Source of the DNA: Nanobdellota archaeon
GTDB taxonomy: Archaea > Nanobdellota > Nanobdellia > Pacearchaeales > GW2011-AR1
DNA length: 64,000 nt
NCBI GenBank assembly: GCA_030698805.1
Contig: JAUYMA010000010.1
Location: 124,001 to 188,000, forward strand
Direction: 5' to 3'
Of this stretch, positions 1-9,233 are shown in pieces. Positions within the stretch are counted from its first letter, which is position 1. Every line of letters begins with the position of its first letter. The translations under genes and the position numbers were made by a program. The notes beneath the pieces were generated by a model. That model made no database searches. It was given only the letters and a program-made list of their open reading frames with translations, and was not told where the DNA came from.

Positions 1-1
1 C

Positions 2-817
2 AACTCTTCCCAATGAGCGCTGACCGCCACATTCCACTTGGAATAAATTAACGTAAGTGCTATTTTTTAGTCCTATTTTTCTTCCCCAGTCACAACTACA
101 TGCAACAAGATTTACTCTCATCCTTAGATCGTGGCCTAATCCGGCTGCTGCTTGTCCTGGATAATCTTCTCCGTTTTGTCCATCGTAGACAAAGATATTC
201 TTTATTAGATCACGATCCCTTCTCCATTCAAAGTTCTGATAGATTTCCCCCACTTTATCTGCAAGGACTTGCTTTGCAGCAGTGTAAGCTCTTCCTACTC
301 CTGAAACTACAATTAATTTTCCTTGGGAATATACTCCAGTAGGATAGCCATCTACATCATTGTAAGTCAATATAAGGCTTACATCTGGAGATATTTCTTT
401 TCTTTCTTCCGCGGCCTTCATTTGCAATCCAAACCTATTTTGTAGAATTTGAGGCAGAGTGTCTGTTCTTATTACCTCTACTCCTTGAGTCTTGTAAACT
501 TTAACAGGAACATGGCCTGGCTGGAAACTTGTATAAATAACTCCCACATTCGGGTTTTCTCTTCTTATTACTTCTAGAGTTTCTTTCCCTTTGGAATCTT
601 TTCTATTATTTGCATCATTATCTAATAGAACTACATCATAATTGAAGTTAGTGAGGTTTCTTGCTTGGAATTGGCTTGCAACCATTACATTAACACTAGA
701 AGGCAATCGCGCCTGTAGTGCAAGAATATCCTCTGCATCATCGTTTATGACAAGCATATTTTGCAACTGTGATGGAGCGTTTACTCTACTTGTTCTGATC
801 TTCCTTTTACCTGTCAT
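2..817 (-). CDS. Receiver-like protein, truncated at window edge
   Basis: This open frame runs off the left edge, so only about 272 N-terminal residues are seen. Residues about 20-125 resemble a response-regulator receiver domain: an acidic pair near D26-D27, a hydrophobic strand ending in the candidate phospho-acceptor D66 (VVLLDND), and T96-S97 after the next strand (VIYTS). The conserved lysine appears replaced (VIRTD, R117). The following ~140 residues are a second domain that I do not recognise. It starts one base after the stop of the preceding gene, so it is the third gene of an operon running from 2068. No DNA-binding domain or kinase is visible. The receiver assignment is from motif reading only; the fold is an inference. 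Confidence 0.6.
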   Translation of the reverse strand, partial: MTGKRKIRTSRVNAPSQLQNMLVINDDAEDILALQARLPSSVNVMVASQFQARNLTNFNYDVVLLDNDANNRKDSKGKETLEVIRRENPNVGVIYTSFQPGHVPVKVYKTQGVEVIRTDTLPQILQNRFGLQMKAAEERKEISPDVSLILTYNDVDGYPTGVYSQGKLIVVSGVGRAYTAAKQVLADKVGEIYQNFEWRRDRDLIKNIFVYDGQNGEDYPGQAAAGLGHDLRMRVNLVACSCDWGRKIGLKNSTYVNLFQVECGGQRSLGRV

Positions 818-818
818 G

Positions 819-1442
819 TTAATAACTCCCAGGTCTGCGATGCTGCAAAGCCTCGTGCAGGAAGGGTGTGACTAGAATTGGCCTTTCTAAGAGCGCATTT
901 AATTCTTCCAAAGATCCTCTAATTCTATTCTCATCTTTTGAAGAGAGTGCTTCTAAGACTGAATCATTTGTTATTAAAGCACGAATAGTCTGAATATCTT
1001 TTGGAATGTCCAAAGAATAACCTGTGTCCTCAGGAAGCATTTCACTGTATCCACTTGGTTTTCCGTAGAATGTGCTGTATCTTGCTATAGGCACTCTCAG
1101 TCCAATATTTCTAGAATGTATTCTGAAATCAGATACTAATTTTTCAGAAGCTTGATCCGATCCTGCGATAACCAAGTCTGCATAATTTGGAATACTTCTT
1201 AGGTCATTATCAATTATCTCCTGATTTATATCCCCAAAAAAGTTCTGCTTGGGAGCTTCTAATTTTGTAAGGTATACCAAGCCGCCTTTCTCAGTCTCTA
1301 GAACATTTACATCCTTTAAGTTTTCAGTAGTTAGTTTAAATTTCTCCATTTGTGTGCGTATTTGTTCTGGAGATCTAGTCATTTCCCAATCTTCAATAGA
1401 CTTCGTTAAGTAAGCAGTGGCTAGGCAAATGATATATTTCAT
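819..1442 (-). CDS. Unknown protein, tandem paralogue A
   Basis: This 207-aa soluble protein of unknown function is clearly homologous in its C-terminal half to the gene just upstream (1439-2068). Both share an ARYSxFYG stretch, SGY/TGY followed by a D-x-PKD motif, a TxDSVLEA segment, GSLE, and a TPFLHE-xL-x-R ending. The N-terminal halves are more diverged. It overlaps the upstream gene by 4 bp (ATGA) and is followed after one base by the receiver-like gene, so the three are probably co-translated. The context suggests a partner of the receiver-like protein, but no catalytic motif is recognisable. Confidence 0.75.
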   Translation of the reverse strand: MKYIICLATAYLTKSIEDWEMTRSPEQIRTQMEKFKLTTENLKDVNVLETEKGGLVYLTKLEAPKQNFFGDINQEIIDNDLRSIPNYADLVIAGSDQASEKLVSDFRIHSRNIGLRVPIARYSTFYGKPSGYSEMLPEDTGYSLDIPKDIQTIRALITNDSVLEALSSKDENRIRGSLEELNALLERPILVTPFLHEALQHRRPGSY

Positions 1443-2068
1443 CTTTGGTATCCTCCGCTTCTTTTGTTAAGTACTTCGTGCAAGAAAGGGGTTATTAAAA
1501 CAGGATATTGTAAATCGCGGTTCATAACTTCTAATGATCCGACAATTGCTTTCTCATCTCGTGCAGCTATTGCTTCTAAAACTGAGTCTGTTGTAAGCAA
1601 TTTTCTTGCTGTTGCTACATCTTTTGGCATATCAAAAGCGTAACCGCTTTCTGCTGCCGATCTTCCCGTGTAATTACTCTTTCCACCATAAAATATACTA
1701 TAACGGGCAATTAGAATGCCTGAATCCTTTGTACCGATTATTCTTTCTTCTACCTGCTCTGCTGATCCCGATATAATAAATGTAGATTTAGGATCAGTTA
1801 AGCAAGGATAAAATCCCTGACTGTAAGATTCTCCATTTTCTTCCGGATTTCTTAGATGCACCCTGAATTTAGGAGTTGTAAGATGCTTTGTTCCTGAAAG
1901 ATTTTGTGGGGGGTGTCCAAATTCAAACACTTGTGAAAGCGCCCATCCTAAGTTAGGTGCTTCTGAAATCATCTTTTCCAAGCTCTCGTATAGATAGCCT
2001 GTAAGTATTCCTACTTGGAGATCTCTTACTGCCAGATCTTCTCCGGTTTGTGTTTCTATTTCTGTCAT
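1439..2068 (-). CDS. Unknown protein, tandem paralogue B
   Basis: This 209-aa protein is the first gene of a three-gene minus-strand operon. It shares the ARYSxFYG, DMPKD, DSVLEA, GSLE and TPFLHE blocks with its downstream neighbour, so the pair arose by tandem duplication. No signal peptide, transmembrane segment or known catalytic motif is visible. AT-rich TATA-like sequences (2100-2150, minus strand) lie upstream and share the intergenic region with the plus-strand promoter of the 2196 ORF. Function unknown. Confidence 0.75.
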   Translation of the reverse strand: MTEIETQTGEDLAVRDLQVGILTGYLYESLEKMISEAPNLGWALSQVFEFGHPPQNLSGTKHLTTPKFRVHLRNPEENGESYSQGFYPCLTDPKSTFIISGSAEQVEERIIGTKDSGILIARYSIFYGGKSNYTGRSAAESGYAFDMPKDVATARKLLTTDSVLEAIAARDEKAIVGSLEVMNRDLQYPVLITPFLHEVLNKRSGGYQR

Positions 2069-2195
2069 TTTCTTACTTCCGTACTCTCTGAAAGTTCGGT
2101 TTAATAATATATTTATCCGATATAAAGAATATATTTTATATTAAAAATGTTAAAAAATAGCAAATATTTATATAGTTAAAATGTTTTGTGCAGCT

Positions 2196-2330
2196 ATGGA
2201 AAAGGCAGAATTTTCTCATGATTCATGCGTATTAAAGAGGCTTGTCCTGAAAAAAGAGGATGATCGTGCGAGTTGGGCGAGCCTCTTTAATCGATATAAA
2301 ATCTCTCCTGTTGATGAAGAATTAAGATGA
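2196..2330 (+). CDS. Small ORF coupled to AbrB-PhoU gene
   Basis: This 44-codon ORF starts about 28 bases after a good TATA box (ATTTATATAG, 2166-2175), which suggests a leaderless transcript beginning at or near its ATG. An in-frame ATG at 2181 is too close to the TATA to be transcribed. Its TGA overlaps the ATG of the next gene (ATGA, 2327-2330), the arrangement expected for translational coupling. The product is charged (lysine/aspartate-rich centre) and matches nothing I recognise. It could be a real small protein or a regulatory leader ORF; the long inverted repeat inside it (2231-2291) favours a regulatory role. Confidence 0.45.
   Translation: MEKAEFSHDSCVLKRLVLKKEDDRASWASLFNRYKISPVDEELR
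2231..2291 (+). other. 12-bp perfect inverted repeat inside leader ORF
   Basis: The 12 bases at 2231-2242 (ATTAAAGAGGCT) are the exact reverse complement of 2280-2291. Adding a G-U pair and a G-C pair inward gives a 14-bp RNA stem with a loop of about 33 bases. It lies near the 5' end of the predicted mRNA for the AbrB-PhoU gene and covers more than half of the small coupled ORF. It could act as an attenuator-like or protein-binding leader structure. Confidence 0.6.
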
Positions 2331-3262
2331 AGCGCAAAATCATACAGCAGGGAAACAATTCTTACACAGTTACTTTGCCTATTAAATGGGTGAGAGAGCA
2401 GGGCCTTGAAGATAATGAAGTTGAGATTAATGAAGAAGATGGTAGAATTGTTATTTCTATTCCTGAAGGAGCAAAGAAGAAAGGAAATTTTGTGAGGGTT
2501 AATTTAGGAAAGTATCATCCTAGAACAATAAAAAGTATTTTAAATGGATTTTATAGAAAGGGATTTGATAAAGTTACTATTGGTTTTGAGAGCAAAGAAC
2601 AATTAGATCAGATAAAGAAATCAACTCGGGATTTACTGGGATTTGAGGTTGTAGAAGAGGATGAGAAACATTGTGTTCTGCAGAATATTGCCGAGCCTTC
2701 TGGAGAAAAATATGAGGCAATCCTAAGAAAGGTTTTTCTCTCGATAAAAGAAGACTCGCAGGAAATGCTGGAGAGCTGGAAGAAAGGCACTCTTAAGGAT
2801 ACAAAAAAATATGAGGAATCTAAGAATCTGGTTGACACTTACACTAATTTCTGCAGAAGGGTGATTCTCAAGGATAAAATTGGAGGCTCAAAGGAATCAT
2901 ATTTCAACATGATACTTCTCTCTAGGCTCTCACTGATATACCATTCTTATTATTATCTTGCTAAATTTATTTCATCAAAGAAGAAATTAAAGGTTAATCT
3001 TGAAATAATGAATATCTTTTCTAAATGTAATGAGATGTTTTCTTTACTTATGGATGCTTTTTATAAGCAGGATTTGAATATATTAGATAAAATAGCAGTC
3101 ATGAAGGAAAATACTTTTAACTCCGAGATATATCCTTTATTGCAAAGATGTAAAGGCGAGGATAATGTGATTCTTTATCATCTTGGAGAAGCAATCAGAC
3201 TTATTCAATTGACCTCTATCAATAATTTTTCTTTGATAGATTATGATGCCAAGGGCGCATAA
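2327..3262 (+). CDS. AbrB-domain PhoU-like regulator
   Basis: This 311-aa protein has an N-terminal SpoVT/AbrB-type swapped-hairpin DNA-binding domain (residues about 1-48; KRKIIQQGNNSYTVTLPIKWVREQ is split by the usual strand-turn pattern), followed by a helical PhoU-like region to the end. This fusion is a known archaeal architecture presumed to link phosphate signalling or small-ligand sensing to DNA binding; the exact target is unknown. A paralogue lies at 49036-49938. It is expressed behind the 44-aa ORF with ATGA coupling and overlaps the convergent gene at 3241 by 22 bp. Confidence 0.75.
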   Translation: MKRKIIQQGNNSYTVTLPIKWVREQGLEDNEVEINEEDGRIVISIPEGAKKKGNFVRVNLGKYHPRTIKSILNGFYRKGFDKVTIGFESKEQLDQIKKSTRDLLGFEVVEEDEKHCVLQNIAEPSGEKYEAILRKVFLSIKEDSQEMLESWKKGTLKDTKKYEESKNLVDTYTNFCRRVILKDKIGGSKESYFNMILLSRLSLIYHSYYYLAKFISSKKKLKVNLEIMNIFSKCNEMFSLLMDAFYKQDLNILDKIAVMKENTFNSEIYPLLQRCKGEDNVILYHLGEAIRLIQLTSINNFSLIDYDAKGA

Positions 3263-4986
3263 GTCTCTGCTACTAATATTAATGATTTAGTTAAGTCGAG
3301 GTCATGGGCTGCCTTGTAATATGCTCTTCTGAGGCTTTCTGTGACAAGCATCCCATAAACTTCTCTTCTCATTTGCTCAGGAGTTTGATTAAATTCTGGA
3401 TCGATTGTTCTTCTCTGATCAATATAGGTCTGGACAGCGGCATCTACATATGCCTTATTTCGTGTTTTCTTAAATCGATGTTTTGGATTAAGAAGAGCTG
3501 ATGCGATATCCTTTGACTCGCGACCTGGGCACATACTCCCAAAATCTCCCAAAATAAAACCTCCTGCAAACCAATTATCCCATTTTGCGTCATTATGGAT
3601 AATTGTTTGAACAGGTAATCGCGAATGCTCAGCCACTACCTGCTCATATGCTTGCTGCAAGGCATTTAGTCGGGATGGCAATGTCTTGGATTTTGCATGT
3701 TGGTTTATCGATTCCTGTATTTCTTTAAATTCTCTGAGTCTGCTTCCTGTTAATTGCAAAGTTGGATTTTCGACTTGGTTTTGCATATAAGAATGCAGAT
3801 GAGCTAATACATACATTCTATGATTAAGTGGATCTTGATTATTTGCATTTTCAGGCATTACGGCTGCTTTGCTGAATGTCAGGAATTTATCTTCGATTTT
3901 AACAAAGCCTTTGCCACCTATTGGAACTGCTTCGACCACATAAGGTCTTAATTCTAGAGATTCTCCGAGAATTCTACTGGCTTCTAGCTCTTTTGTTGCT
4001 TCTTCCTTACTTCTTGAAACTTTCGGAGCAAGATTTTTAGAAATAAGATGAGTATTTGCAAATGCAGCAACTCTTGCTTTTTCTTCTTCACTTATCCTAT
4101 CTAAATCGTGGGCAGTCTGATAGAAAATAGGAATGTTTATTCCTTGTCCTTCCAAAGCTCTTGAAATTTTCATTAAAGAGTTTACGCCTTTCCCTAGTCT
4201 TCCCTCTTGCTTGTCCCATCCATTGTCTATAAAGACAGCATAATATTTGTTGAAATCGAGAGATCCCGCATTCTCTCGATCATGCCCAATTATTGCAAAT
4301 CTTCCATCTCTCTCTTTTAATTTATCGTTCACACAAAGGAATGTTTTTTCCATTGCTGTCTGATGACATCCTAAATTAAATTGTTTAGAAAGAGTGTCCA
4401 TGAATCTTGCATCTTTGAGAGATCCGACTCGATGCTTTAAACTGGAAGCATCTGCTTTTAGGACACTTACTAAACTATCTCCTGATCCAATGAACGGACC
4501 ATGAATAACATATTTGAAGAAATCCTCTCCTTTTCCAAAAATATCTCTAAGTATCTGCTTCCAAACTCTTTGAAGAGGACCGTCTTCTTTTTGAGAAGGA
4601 AGAACAAAAGCGTGATTTGAAGGAGGTATATGAGGCATCTTTTTTCTAAAATCATCCATCGCGCTTATTGATTCTAATACTGGCATGAGACTAGGAAATC
4701 CGCCAGGAGTATAACCACTAAAGAGGATTAGATCTGTAAGTTTTATTTCACTTAATACTTCCCTGTCTCCTGCTAAAGCCTCCTTGAATAATTTGGGATG
4801 AATTACTGCGGTCTCAACAGGTCTCCCAAAAAGATCATTTGTAAGTTCTGCGAGTTCCCCGTTTTGAATGACTGTCTTTGCGAGGCTCACTGCAGTTTTT
4901 ACAGTCTTGCCTTCTCCGATATTCTCTACTATGATTACCCTTCTGCCCCTATCTCCAGCATTTACCAATAGCTCTTCTAAATCCAT
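3241..4986 (-). CDS. Receiver-like / APH-type kinase fusion
   Basis: From the ATG at 4986 this is a 581-aa protein. A TTG seven codons upstream is possible, but the ATG sits about 28 bases after a TATA box (minus strand, 5016-5008), so a leaderless start is preferred. Residues about 230-320 look like a receiver domain, with D254 (AVFIDNG), T291 (IFYQTA) and K317 (LISKN). The C-terminal ~240 residues resemble an aminoglycoside-phosphotransferase/choline-kinase fold: the Brenner-type HND-x4-N motif (H464, D466, N471) and a DFG (D481). The N-terminal 220 residues are unassigned, with a possible degenerate receiver. A fused receiver-kinase is unusual. Its promoter carries the palindrome at 5029-5047, shared with the divergent gene. 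Confidence 0.65.
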   Translation of the reverse strand: MDLEELLVNAGDRGRRVIIVENIGEGKTVKTAVSLAKTVIQNGELAELTNDLFGRPVETAVIHPKLFKEALAGDREVLSEIKLTDLILFSGYTPGGFPSLMPVLESISAMDDFRKKMPHIPPSNHAFVLPSQKEDGPLQRVWKQILRDIFGKGEDFFKYVIHGPFIGSGDSLVSVLKADASSLKHRVGSLKDARFMDTLSKQFNLGCHQTAMEKTFLCVNDKLKERDGRFAIIGHDRENAGSLDFNKYYAVFIDNGWDKQEGRLGKGVNSLMKISRALEGQGINIPIFYQTAHDLDRISEEEKARVAAFANTHLISKNLAPKVSRSKEEATKELEASRILGESLELRPYVVEAVPIGGKGFVKIEDKFLTFSKAAVMPENANNQDPLNHRMYVLAHLHSYMQNQVENPTLQLTGSRLREFKEIQESINQHAKSKTLPSRLNALQQAYEQVVAEHSRLPVQTIIHNDAKWDNWFAGGFILGDFGSMCPGRESKDIASALLNPKHRFKKTRNKAYVDAAVQTYIDQRRTIDPEFNQTPEQMRREVYGMLVTESLRRAYYKAAHDLDLTKSLILVAETYAPLAS

Positions 4987-5028
4987 ATCCTTTAGAGGAA
5001 AATTCAATATTTAAAACTTTCTTATTAT

Positions 5029-5047
5029 GTAACTTAGTAGTAGTTAC
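5029..5047. promoter_or_regulatory. Palindromic site, divergent promoters
   Basis: The sequence GTAACTT-AGTAG-TAGTTAC is a 7+5+7 inverted repeat with one arm mismatch. It lies 12 bp upstream of the minus-strand TATA (5016-5008) of the receiver/kinase gene and 10 bp upstream of the plus-strand TATA (5058-5066) of the 5087 gene. The same motif at the same distance from TATA recurs at 16091, 23114 and 38911, which suggests a shared transcription-factor site. Confidence 0.65.
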
Positions 5048-5086
5048 AGTAGAAAACTTTATAAAGAGTATAGAACAATAAAGGAT

Positions 5087-5497
5087 ATGCTAAATCCAAT
5101 AAAGTCAGCTAAAAAAGGAATTGAGAACTTTGTGAATAATCATCCATTTATTGCGATGTATGTGGGGGCGACTGTAGCTTTGAATGCAGTAGTTTATACT
5201 GCTTTAGCAGGAATGGAAGGCATAGAAAGAGCCTGTGGTGTTTCTCCTTATAATATTACTGCTACATTAAAGAAAAAAGACGTTTCTATTGGATCACAAG
5301 GACATACATTTCCCTATGGAGTGTTTGAAACTAGAAGTGGAGAGCAAATTAAACTTATGGATTATCCCGCAGTAACTGAAGGTAAATTAGCTGCTGGAAC
5401 CTTAAAGACTATGGAGACAAATAAACAATACAATGTTAAAGTATTTGGATCTCAGAAATTCATAGCGAGGATTGTGGATGCTGAACCTGCACATTAA
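5087..5497 (+). CDS. Unknown membrane-anchored protein
   Basis: This 136-aa protein has one likely transmembrane segment near residues 18-45 (a hydrophobic run following NNHPF). A small globular region of alternating strands follows, containing YGVFETRSGEQIKLMDYPA. The start is supported by a TATA box at 5058-5066, about 29 bases upstream, giving a leaderless mRNA. It is divergent from the receiver/kinase fusion and shares its palindromic site, so the two may be co-regulated. I do not recognise the family. Confidence 0.7.
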   Translation: MLNPIKSAKKGIENFVNNHPFIAMYVGATVALNAVVYTALAGMEGIERACGVSPYNITATLKKKDVSIGSQGHTFPYGVFETRSGEQIKLMDYPAVTEGKLAAGTLKTMETNKQYNVKVFGSQKFIARIVDAEPAH

Positions 5498-5537
5498 TTA
5501 TACATAAATATAAAAAGATCTTTTTTTATTGAAAGAT

Positions 5538-8087
5538 ATGAATCTGGAAGATTCAATCAGATCGTCGATAAAACAACAAGGACGAGCTGCTACCTTCCAC
5601 CATTTTTCTGCTCTAAATAATGCTGATTTTCTTGATATAGATCTCTTCAATGGACGAAAAATAGCTCAAGGGCGAACTAAATTACATGAATTGATTATCG
5701 AAGATTGGTTTTTGAGCTTCTTGGCCCGTCACGAATACGAAAGACCAGTTGCATTGATTATGCACGGAGGTTCTGGAAGAGAGGAGATGGTGCTGTATTC
5801 TGATGTCGATGTAGATTTTCTCTTTGATGGAGATGTGTCAGAGAACAATCCATTTATTAAATCGCTTGTGGAAGAAATGTATCCTCAACCAGGGTTGCAA
5901 ATAGGTAATTTTGAGAAAGAATGCGGGTTTGCAATGCATTGTCAGCAACGCAATTTTGATGATTTAAGAGACCCTGTCAAGTTTAATGCCAGACAGATTA
6001 ATTCTTTTCTGGATGCAAGGCCAGTGTATGATCCGCAAGGTATTTTACCACAAGCTCTAGAAGTAGTAAAAAATCACTCCAGCCATTTTGAACAATTTGT
6101 TCACAATCTTCACCTCTGGGAAGAAATATGTGAGAAATTTCCTCATTCTTGGGATAACTTGCATGAATTTAATATTAAAGAGGGAAGAGGGGGATTGCGC
6201 CAGGTACAATCTGCAATGCGTATTCCTTTCATTGAACGCTGGATTTCTGTTTCTCAAGCTTACAAAGAGATAGCTGATTCGCATCCTGACTTTATGGAAA
6301 GTGTTGATTTAATGATAAAAATCAGAGGTTGGCTACATGCAAGGCGAGAAAGAGTTAGGAGAATAGAAGCTAGAGAAAATAATAAGGCGCCCTGCAGTGT
6401 TAATTCCCAATATCTAAAGAAAGTAGATACTCTTTCTTATGAAGATTATCAGGCCTTTGGAGATCATTTTGGTGCAGAGGCACAAGAAAGATATCTTCAT
6501 GCAAGAAGGATTATAGAAACAACTTCAGAAGCGCGGGTTGGTGCTGCTAGAAAAAGAGGCTGCCAGCATGGAAGATTAACTTTAGGTTTGCAAGGATTGT
6601 ATGTACACGTTGCTCCCAAGAGAGAAGAGAGAATGTCTGAACTTTTTGAATTATTAAGGGCTTCACAATCTAAGGATCTACCCATTGACATTTCTGAACT
6701 GCATGAAAAATTTATGGGAATGCGCTCTTCTAGAGGATCTCTGCCTGAATTCGCAGAGCTATTTTATATTCCTGGCAAACTTTCTCAGAGTTTAGAAGTC
6801 CTTGCTAGATTAAATCTGTACAATGATCTTCTTCCAGGATCAAGAGAATGGGAAGCATCGAGCGCTCAGAAAGGACATAGGGGACAGTTTTTGACAAGCA
6901 CTGCATTTGCAAGGCAGAAAGTTGCTACTTATGAAGAAATTAAAGCAGTTGACGAATCTTCTCTTCCTCCAGTTGATGTTTCCCTTCCTAAAATCACCAA
7001 AGAACTGCCTTCTGAAGTAGAGGCAGCAGTGCTTTTAGCATTCCTTACAAAGAGATTACCCCAGAAAACAAAAACTTCGCCTAGAGAATATCTCTCGCAA
7101 CTTCCCGGATTTACAGAAAGAACCACTGATATTGCTTCTTGCATATTGGAAAATCATGATTTCCTTCTAAGAGAGGTTGGAACTCATTTGAACAGTCCGG
7201 CATTTGCCGAACAGGTAGCTAAGAGATTTCCTTCTGCAGATCATTTTAAGGCGCTTTATTTATTTAGCAGAATAGATCAGGCAAAGAAAGATGAGACTGC
7301 ACATTTATGGCCAATGGTTGATGAACTTTATCCTAAAGTTTTAGCATCTTTTTTAAGTGAGGATGAAAGAAGTAGGGCGATGAGAAACCTTCAACCTAAA
7401 CTAGGGGCTAATATTGCATTTGAGGAAGAAGACCTTCCACTTGTAGAAGATTTAGGAAGAGATGTCCTTGAAGGGAGATATGGACATCTTGCGGTTAGTT
7501 GGATACCTAAATTTGGAAAAGTTAGGGATAGTGGAGAGCCGATTGTTGATTTAGCAAGAGTCGATAGTGGATTTGAACTGAGAGTTGCGTGCCAGGACTA
7601 CAAAGGACTTATGGCAGTTATCTCTGGGCAATGTTTAGAATTCAATGCAGATATAAGACAGGTATATGCTTATACTCTGCCACAACATGGTTTAGTTTTC
7701 GACGTTTTCACACTGGCACCTTCAGCAGACAAGATTAAGAGAGATACTTTTCTATTAGATTTAAAGAAAGCTATTTCGTCAAGAATATTTATTGGCAGAG
7801 ATCCCTATAAAATATTACATGGCTTGGAGAGAGAGGTTTGTGTTGATGATATGGAAGATGGAGGACTGCTCCGTCTTTCTTTAAAGGCTACTGAAAATAG
7901 GATTGGAGTTCTTTTTGCTTCTACATACCTACTTTATCGAGAACTAGGTGCTAACATTTATGCAGCTAAAGTTTTCGTTGATGAAAGAGGGGCCACGAAC
8001 TCGATTTTCTTCAAGCCTGGAGAAGGCATTGATTTTTACTTGGCTTCTGAACTCGCAAAGAAACATCTTGGTAATTCAGGAAGGTAG
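5538..8087 (+). CDS. GlnD-like nucleotidyltransferase with ACT domains
   Basis: This protein of about 849 aa has the GlnD (PII uridylyltransferase) architecture. The nucleotidyltransferase motif [15 protein letters not shown] is near residue 80. The GlnD-specific [13 protein letters not shown] block follows at about 215. Then comes a degenerate HD region around residues 450-620, and two C-terminal ACT domains from about 680 to the end. In the HD region the metal-binding His-Asp pair (FHDIAKG in E. coli) is replaced by LAFLTKR, although flanking helices and an ENHD segment remain, so uridylyl removal may be lost. The ATG at 5538 is about 30 bases after a TATA (near 5508); a TTG at 5529 is the alternative. 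No PII gene is in the window. It overlaps convergent metK by 12 bp. Confidence 0.75.
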   Translation: MNLEDSIRSSIKQQGRAATFHHFSALNNADFLDIDLFNGRKIAQGRTKLHELIIEDWFLSFLARHEYERPVALIMHGGSGREEMVLYSDVDVDFLFDGDVSENNPFIKSLVEEMYPQPGLQIGNFEKECGFAMHCQQRNFDDLRDPVKFNARQINSFLDARPVYDPQGILPQALEVVKNHSSHFEQFVHNLHLWEEICEKFPHSWDNLHEFNIKEGRGGLRQVQSAMRIPFIERWISVSQAYKEIADSHPDFMESVDLMIKIRGWLHARRERVRRIEARENNKAPCSVNSQYLKKVDTLSYEDYQAFGDHFGAEAQERYLHARRIIETTSEARVGAARKRGCQHGRLTLGLQGLYVHVAPKREERMSELFELLRASQSKDLPIDISELHEKFMGMRSSRGSLPEFAELFYIPGKLSQSLEVLARLNLYNDLLPGSREWEASSAQKGHRGQFLTSTAFARQKVATYEEIKAVDESSLPPVDVSLPKITKELPSEVEAAVLLAFLTKRLPQKTKTSPREYLSQLPGFTERTTDIASCILENHDFLLREVGTHLNSPAFAEQVAKRFPSADHFKALYLFSRIDQAKKDETAHLWPMVDELYPKVLASFLSEDERSRAMRNLQPKLGANIAFEEEDLPLVEDLGRDVLEGRYGHLAVSWIPKFGKVRDSGEPIVDLARVDSGFELRVACQDYKGLMAVISGQCLEFNADIRQVYAYTLPQHGLVFDVFTLAPSADKIKRDTFLLDLKKAISSRIFIGRDPYKILHGLEREVCVDDMEDGGLLRLSLKATENRIGVLFASTYLLYRELGANIYAAKVFVDERGATNSIFFKPGEGIDFYLASELAKKHLGNSGR

Positions 8088-9233
8088 ATACTTCTTTAAT
8101 TCATTAACTTTATCTAGCTTTTCCCAGGTAAAATCGGGATCTGAGCGACCGAAGTGACCATAGGATGCTGTTTTTTTGTAAATTGGCCTTTTCAAATTAA
8201 GGTGTTTGATAATTTCGGCAGGCTTTAGAGGGAAATGCTTCCTGATTATTTCAATTATTTTGGATTCAGGAATCTTAGAAGTGCCAAAACAATTTACATA
8301 CAATGAAACTGGAGCCGCTATTCCTATAGCATAGGCCAACTGGACTTCACATTTTTCAGCAATTCCTGAAGCAACTATGTTTTTAGCAATATATCTTGTT
8401 ATATATGCTGCGCTTCTGTCAACTTTGCTTGGATCTTTTCCTGAAAAGCAGCCGCCCCCATGACGCGCTGCTCCCCCATATGTATCTACAATTATTTTTC
8501 TTCCTGTCAAACCAGTGTCTGCTGCTGGTCCGCCTAGGACAAACCTCCCTGTTGGATTAATGAAGTATTTTGTATTTGAATCTAGCCAAGAACCACAAAC
8601 TGGTTGAATCACCTCCTCTATTAATGATTTTCTTAGTTCATCTAAAGAGATATCTGGAGAGTGCTGGGCTGAAAGCACCACTGCATCTACTCTTCTTGGC
8701 TTTCCGTCTTGGTATGCGAAAGTTACTTGTGATTTTGCATCTGGCCTGATAAATGGAAGCTTTCCTTCTCTTCTTAATTTAGATAGTTTTAGGAGAATTT
8801 TATGGGAAAGTGATAAAGTAAGTGGAAGGTAATCTTCAGATTCATTAGTCGCATAACCAAACATTATACCTTGGTCTCCTGCTCCCTGTTCTTTTTTATC
8901 TTTTTCATCCACTCCTTGTGCGATATCTGAGGATTGCCTTGAAATATTTATATTTATTTTACAATTATTTCCGTTAAATTGTAGCTCATCACGATCATAA
9001 CCAATTTCACAAATAGTTTTTCTGACAATTTGCGCTACATCTATTTCTGCAAAAGATGAGACTTCTCCCCCTATTGTGACTTCGTTGTTTTTAGCAAAAC
9101 ATTCAAGTGCAATTCTGCTTTCTTTGTCTTGAGCAAGGTAAGCATCCAGTAAAGCATCTGATATCTGATCGCATACTTTGTCAGGATGCCCTTCGCCTAC
9201 TGATTCTGATGTGAAAAGATAACTAGTTGTCAT
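8076..9233 (-). CDS. metK: S-adenosylmethionine synthase, bacterial type
   Basis: This 385-aa enzyme makes AdoMet from ATP and methionine. It has the classical MetK signatures: [10 protein letters not shown] at the N-terminus, GAGDQG(I)MFGYA near 115, [19 protein letters not shown] near 230 and [15 protein letters not shown] near 255. Length and motifs match bacterial/eukaryotic MetK rather than the divergent archaeal-type synthetase typical of Euryarchaeota, so horizontal acquisition is likely. It overlaps the upstream PLP enzyme by ATGA and is the last gene of a methionine/AdoMet operon. Confidence 0.93.
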   Translation of the reverse strand: MTTSYLFTSESVGEGHPDKVCDQISDALLDAYLAQDKESRIALECFAKNNEVTIGGEVSSFAEIDVAQIVRKTICEIGYDRDELQFNGNNCKININISRQSSDIAQGVDEKDKKEQGAGDQGIMFGYATNESEDYLPLTLSLSHKILLKLSKLRREGKLPFIRPDAKSQVTFAYQDGKPRRVDAVVLSAQHSPDISLDELRKSLIEEVIQPVCGSWLDSNTKYFINPTGRFVLGGPAADTGLTGRKIIVDTYGGAARHGGGCFSGKDPSKVDRSAAYITRYIAKNIVASGIAEKCEVQLAYAIGIAAPVSLYVNCFGTSKIPESKIIEIIRKHFPLKPAEIIKHLNLKRPIYKKTASYGHFGRSDPDFTWEKLDKVNELKKYLPS

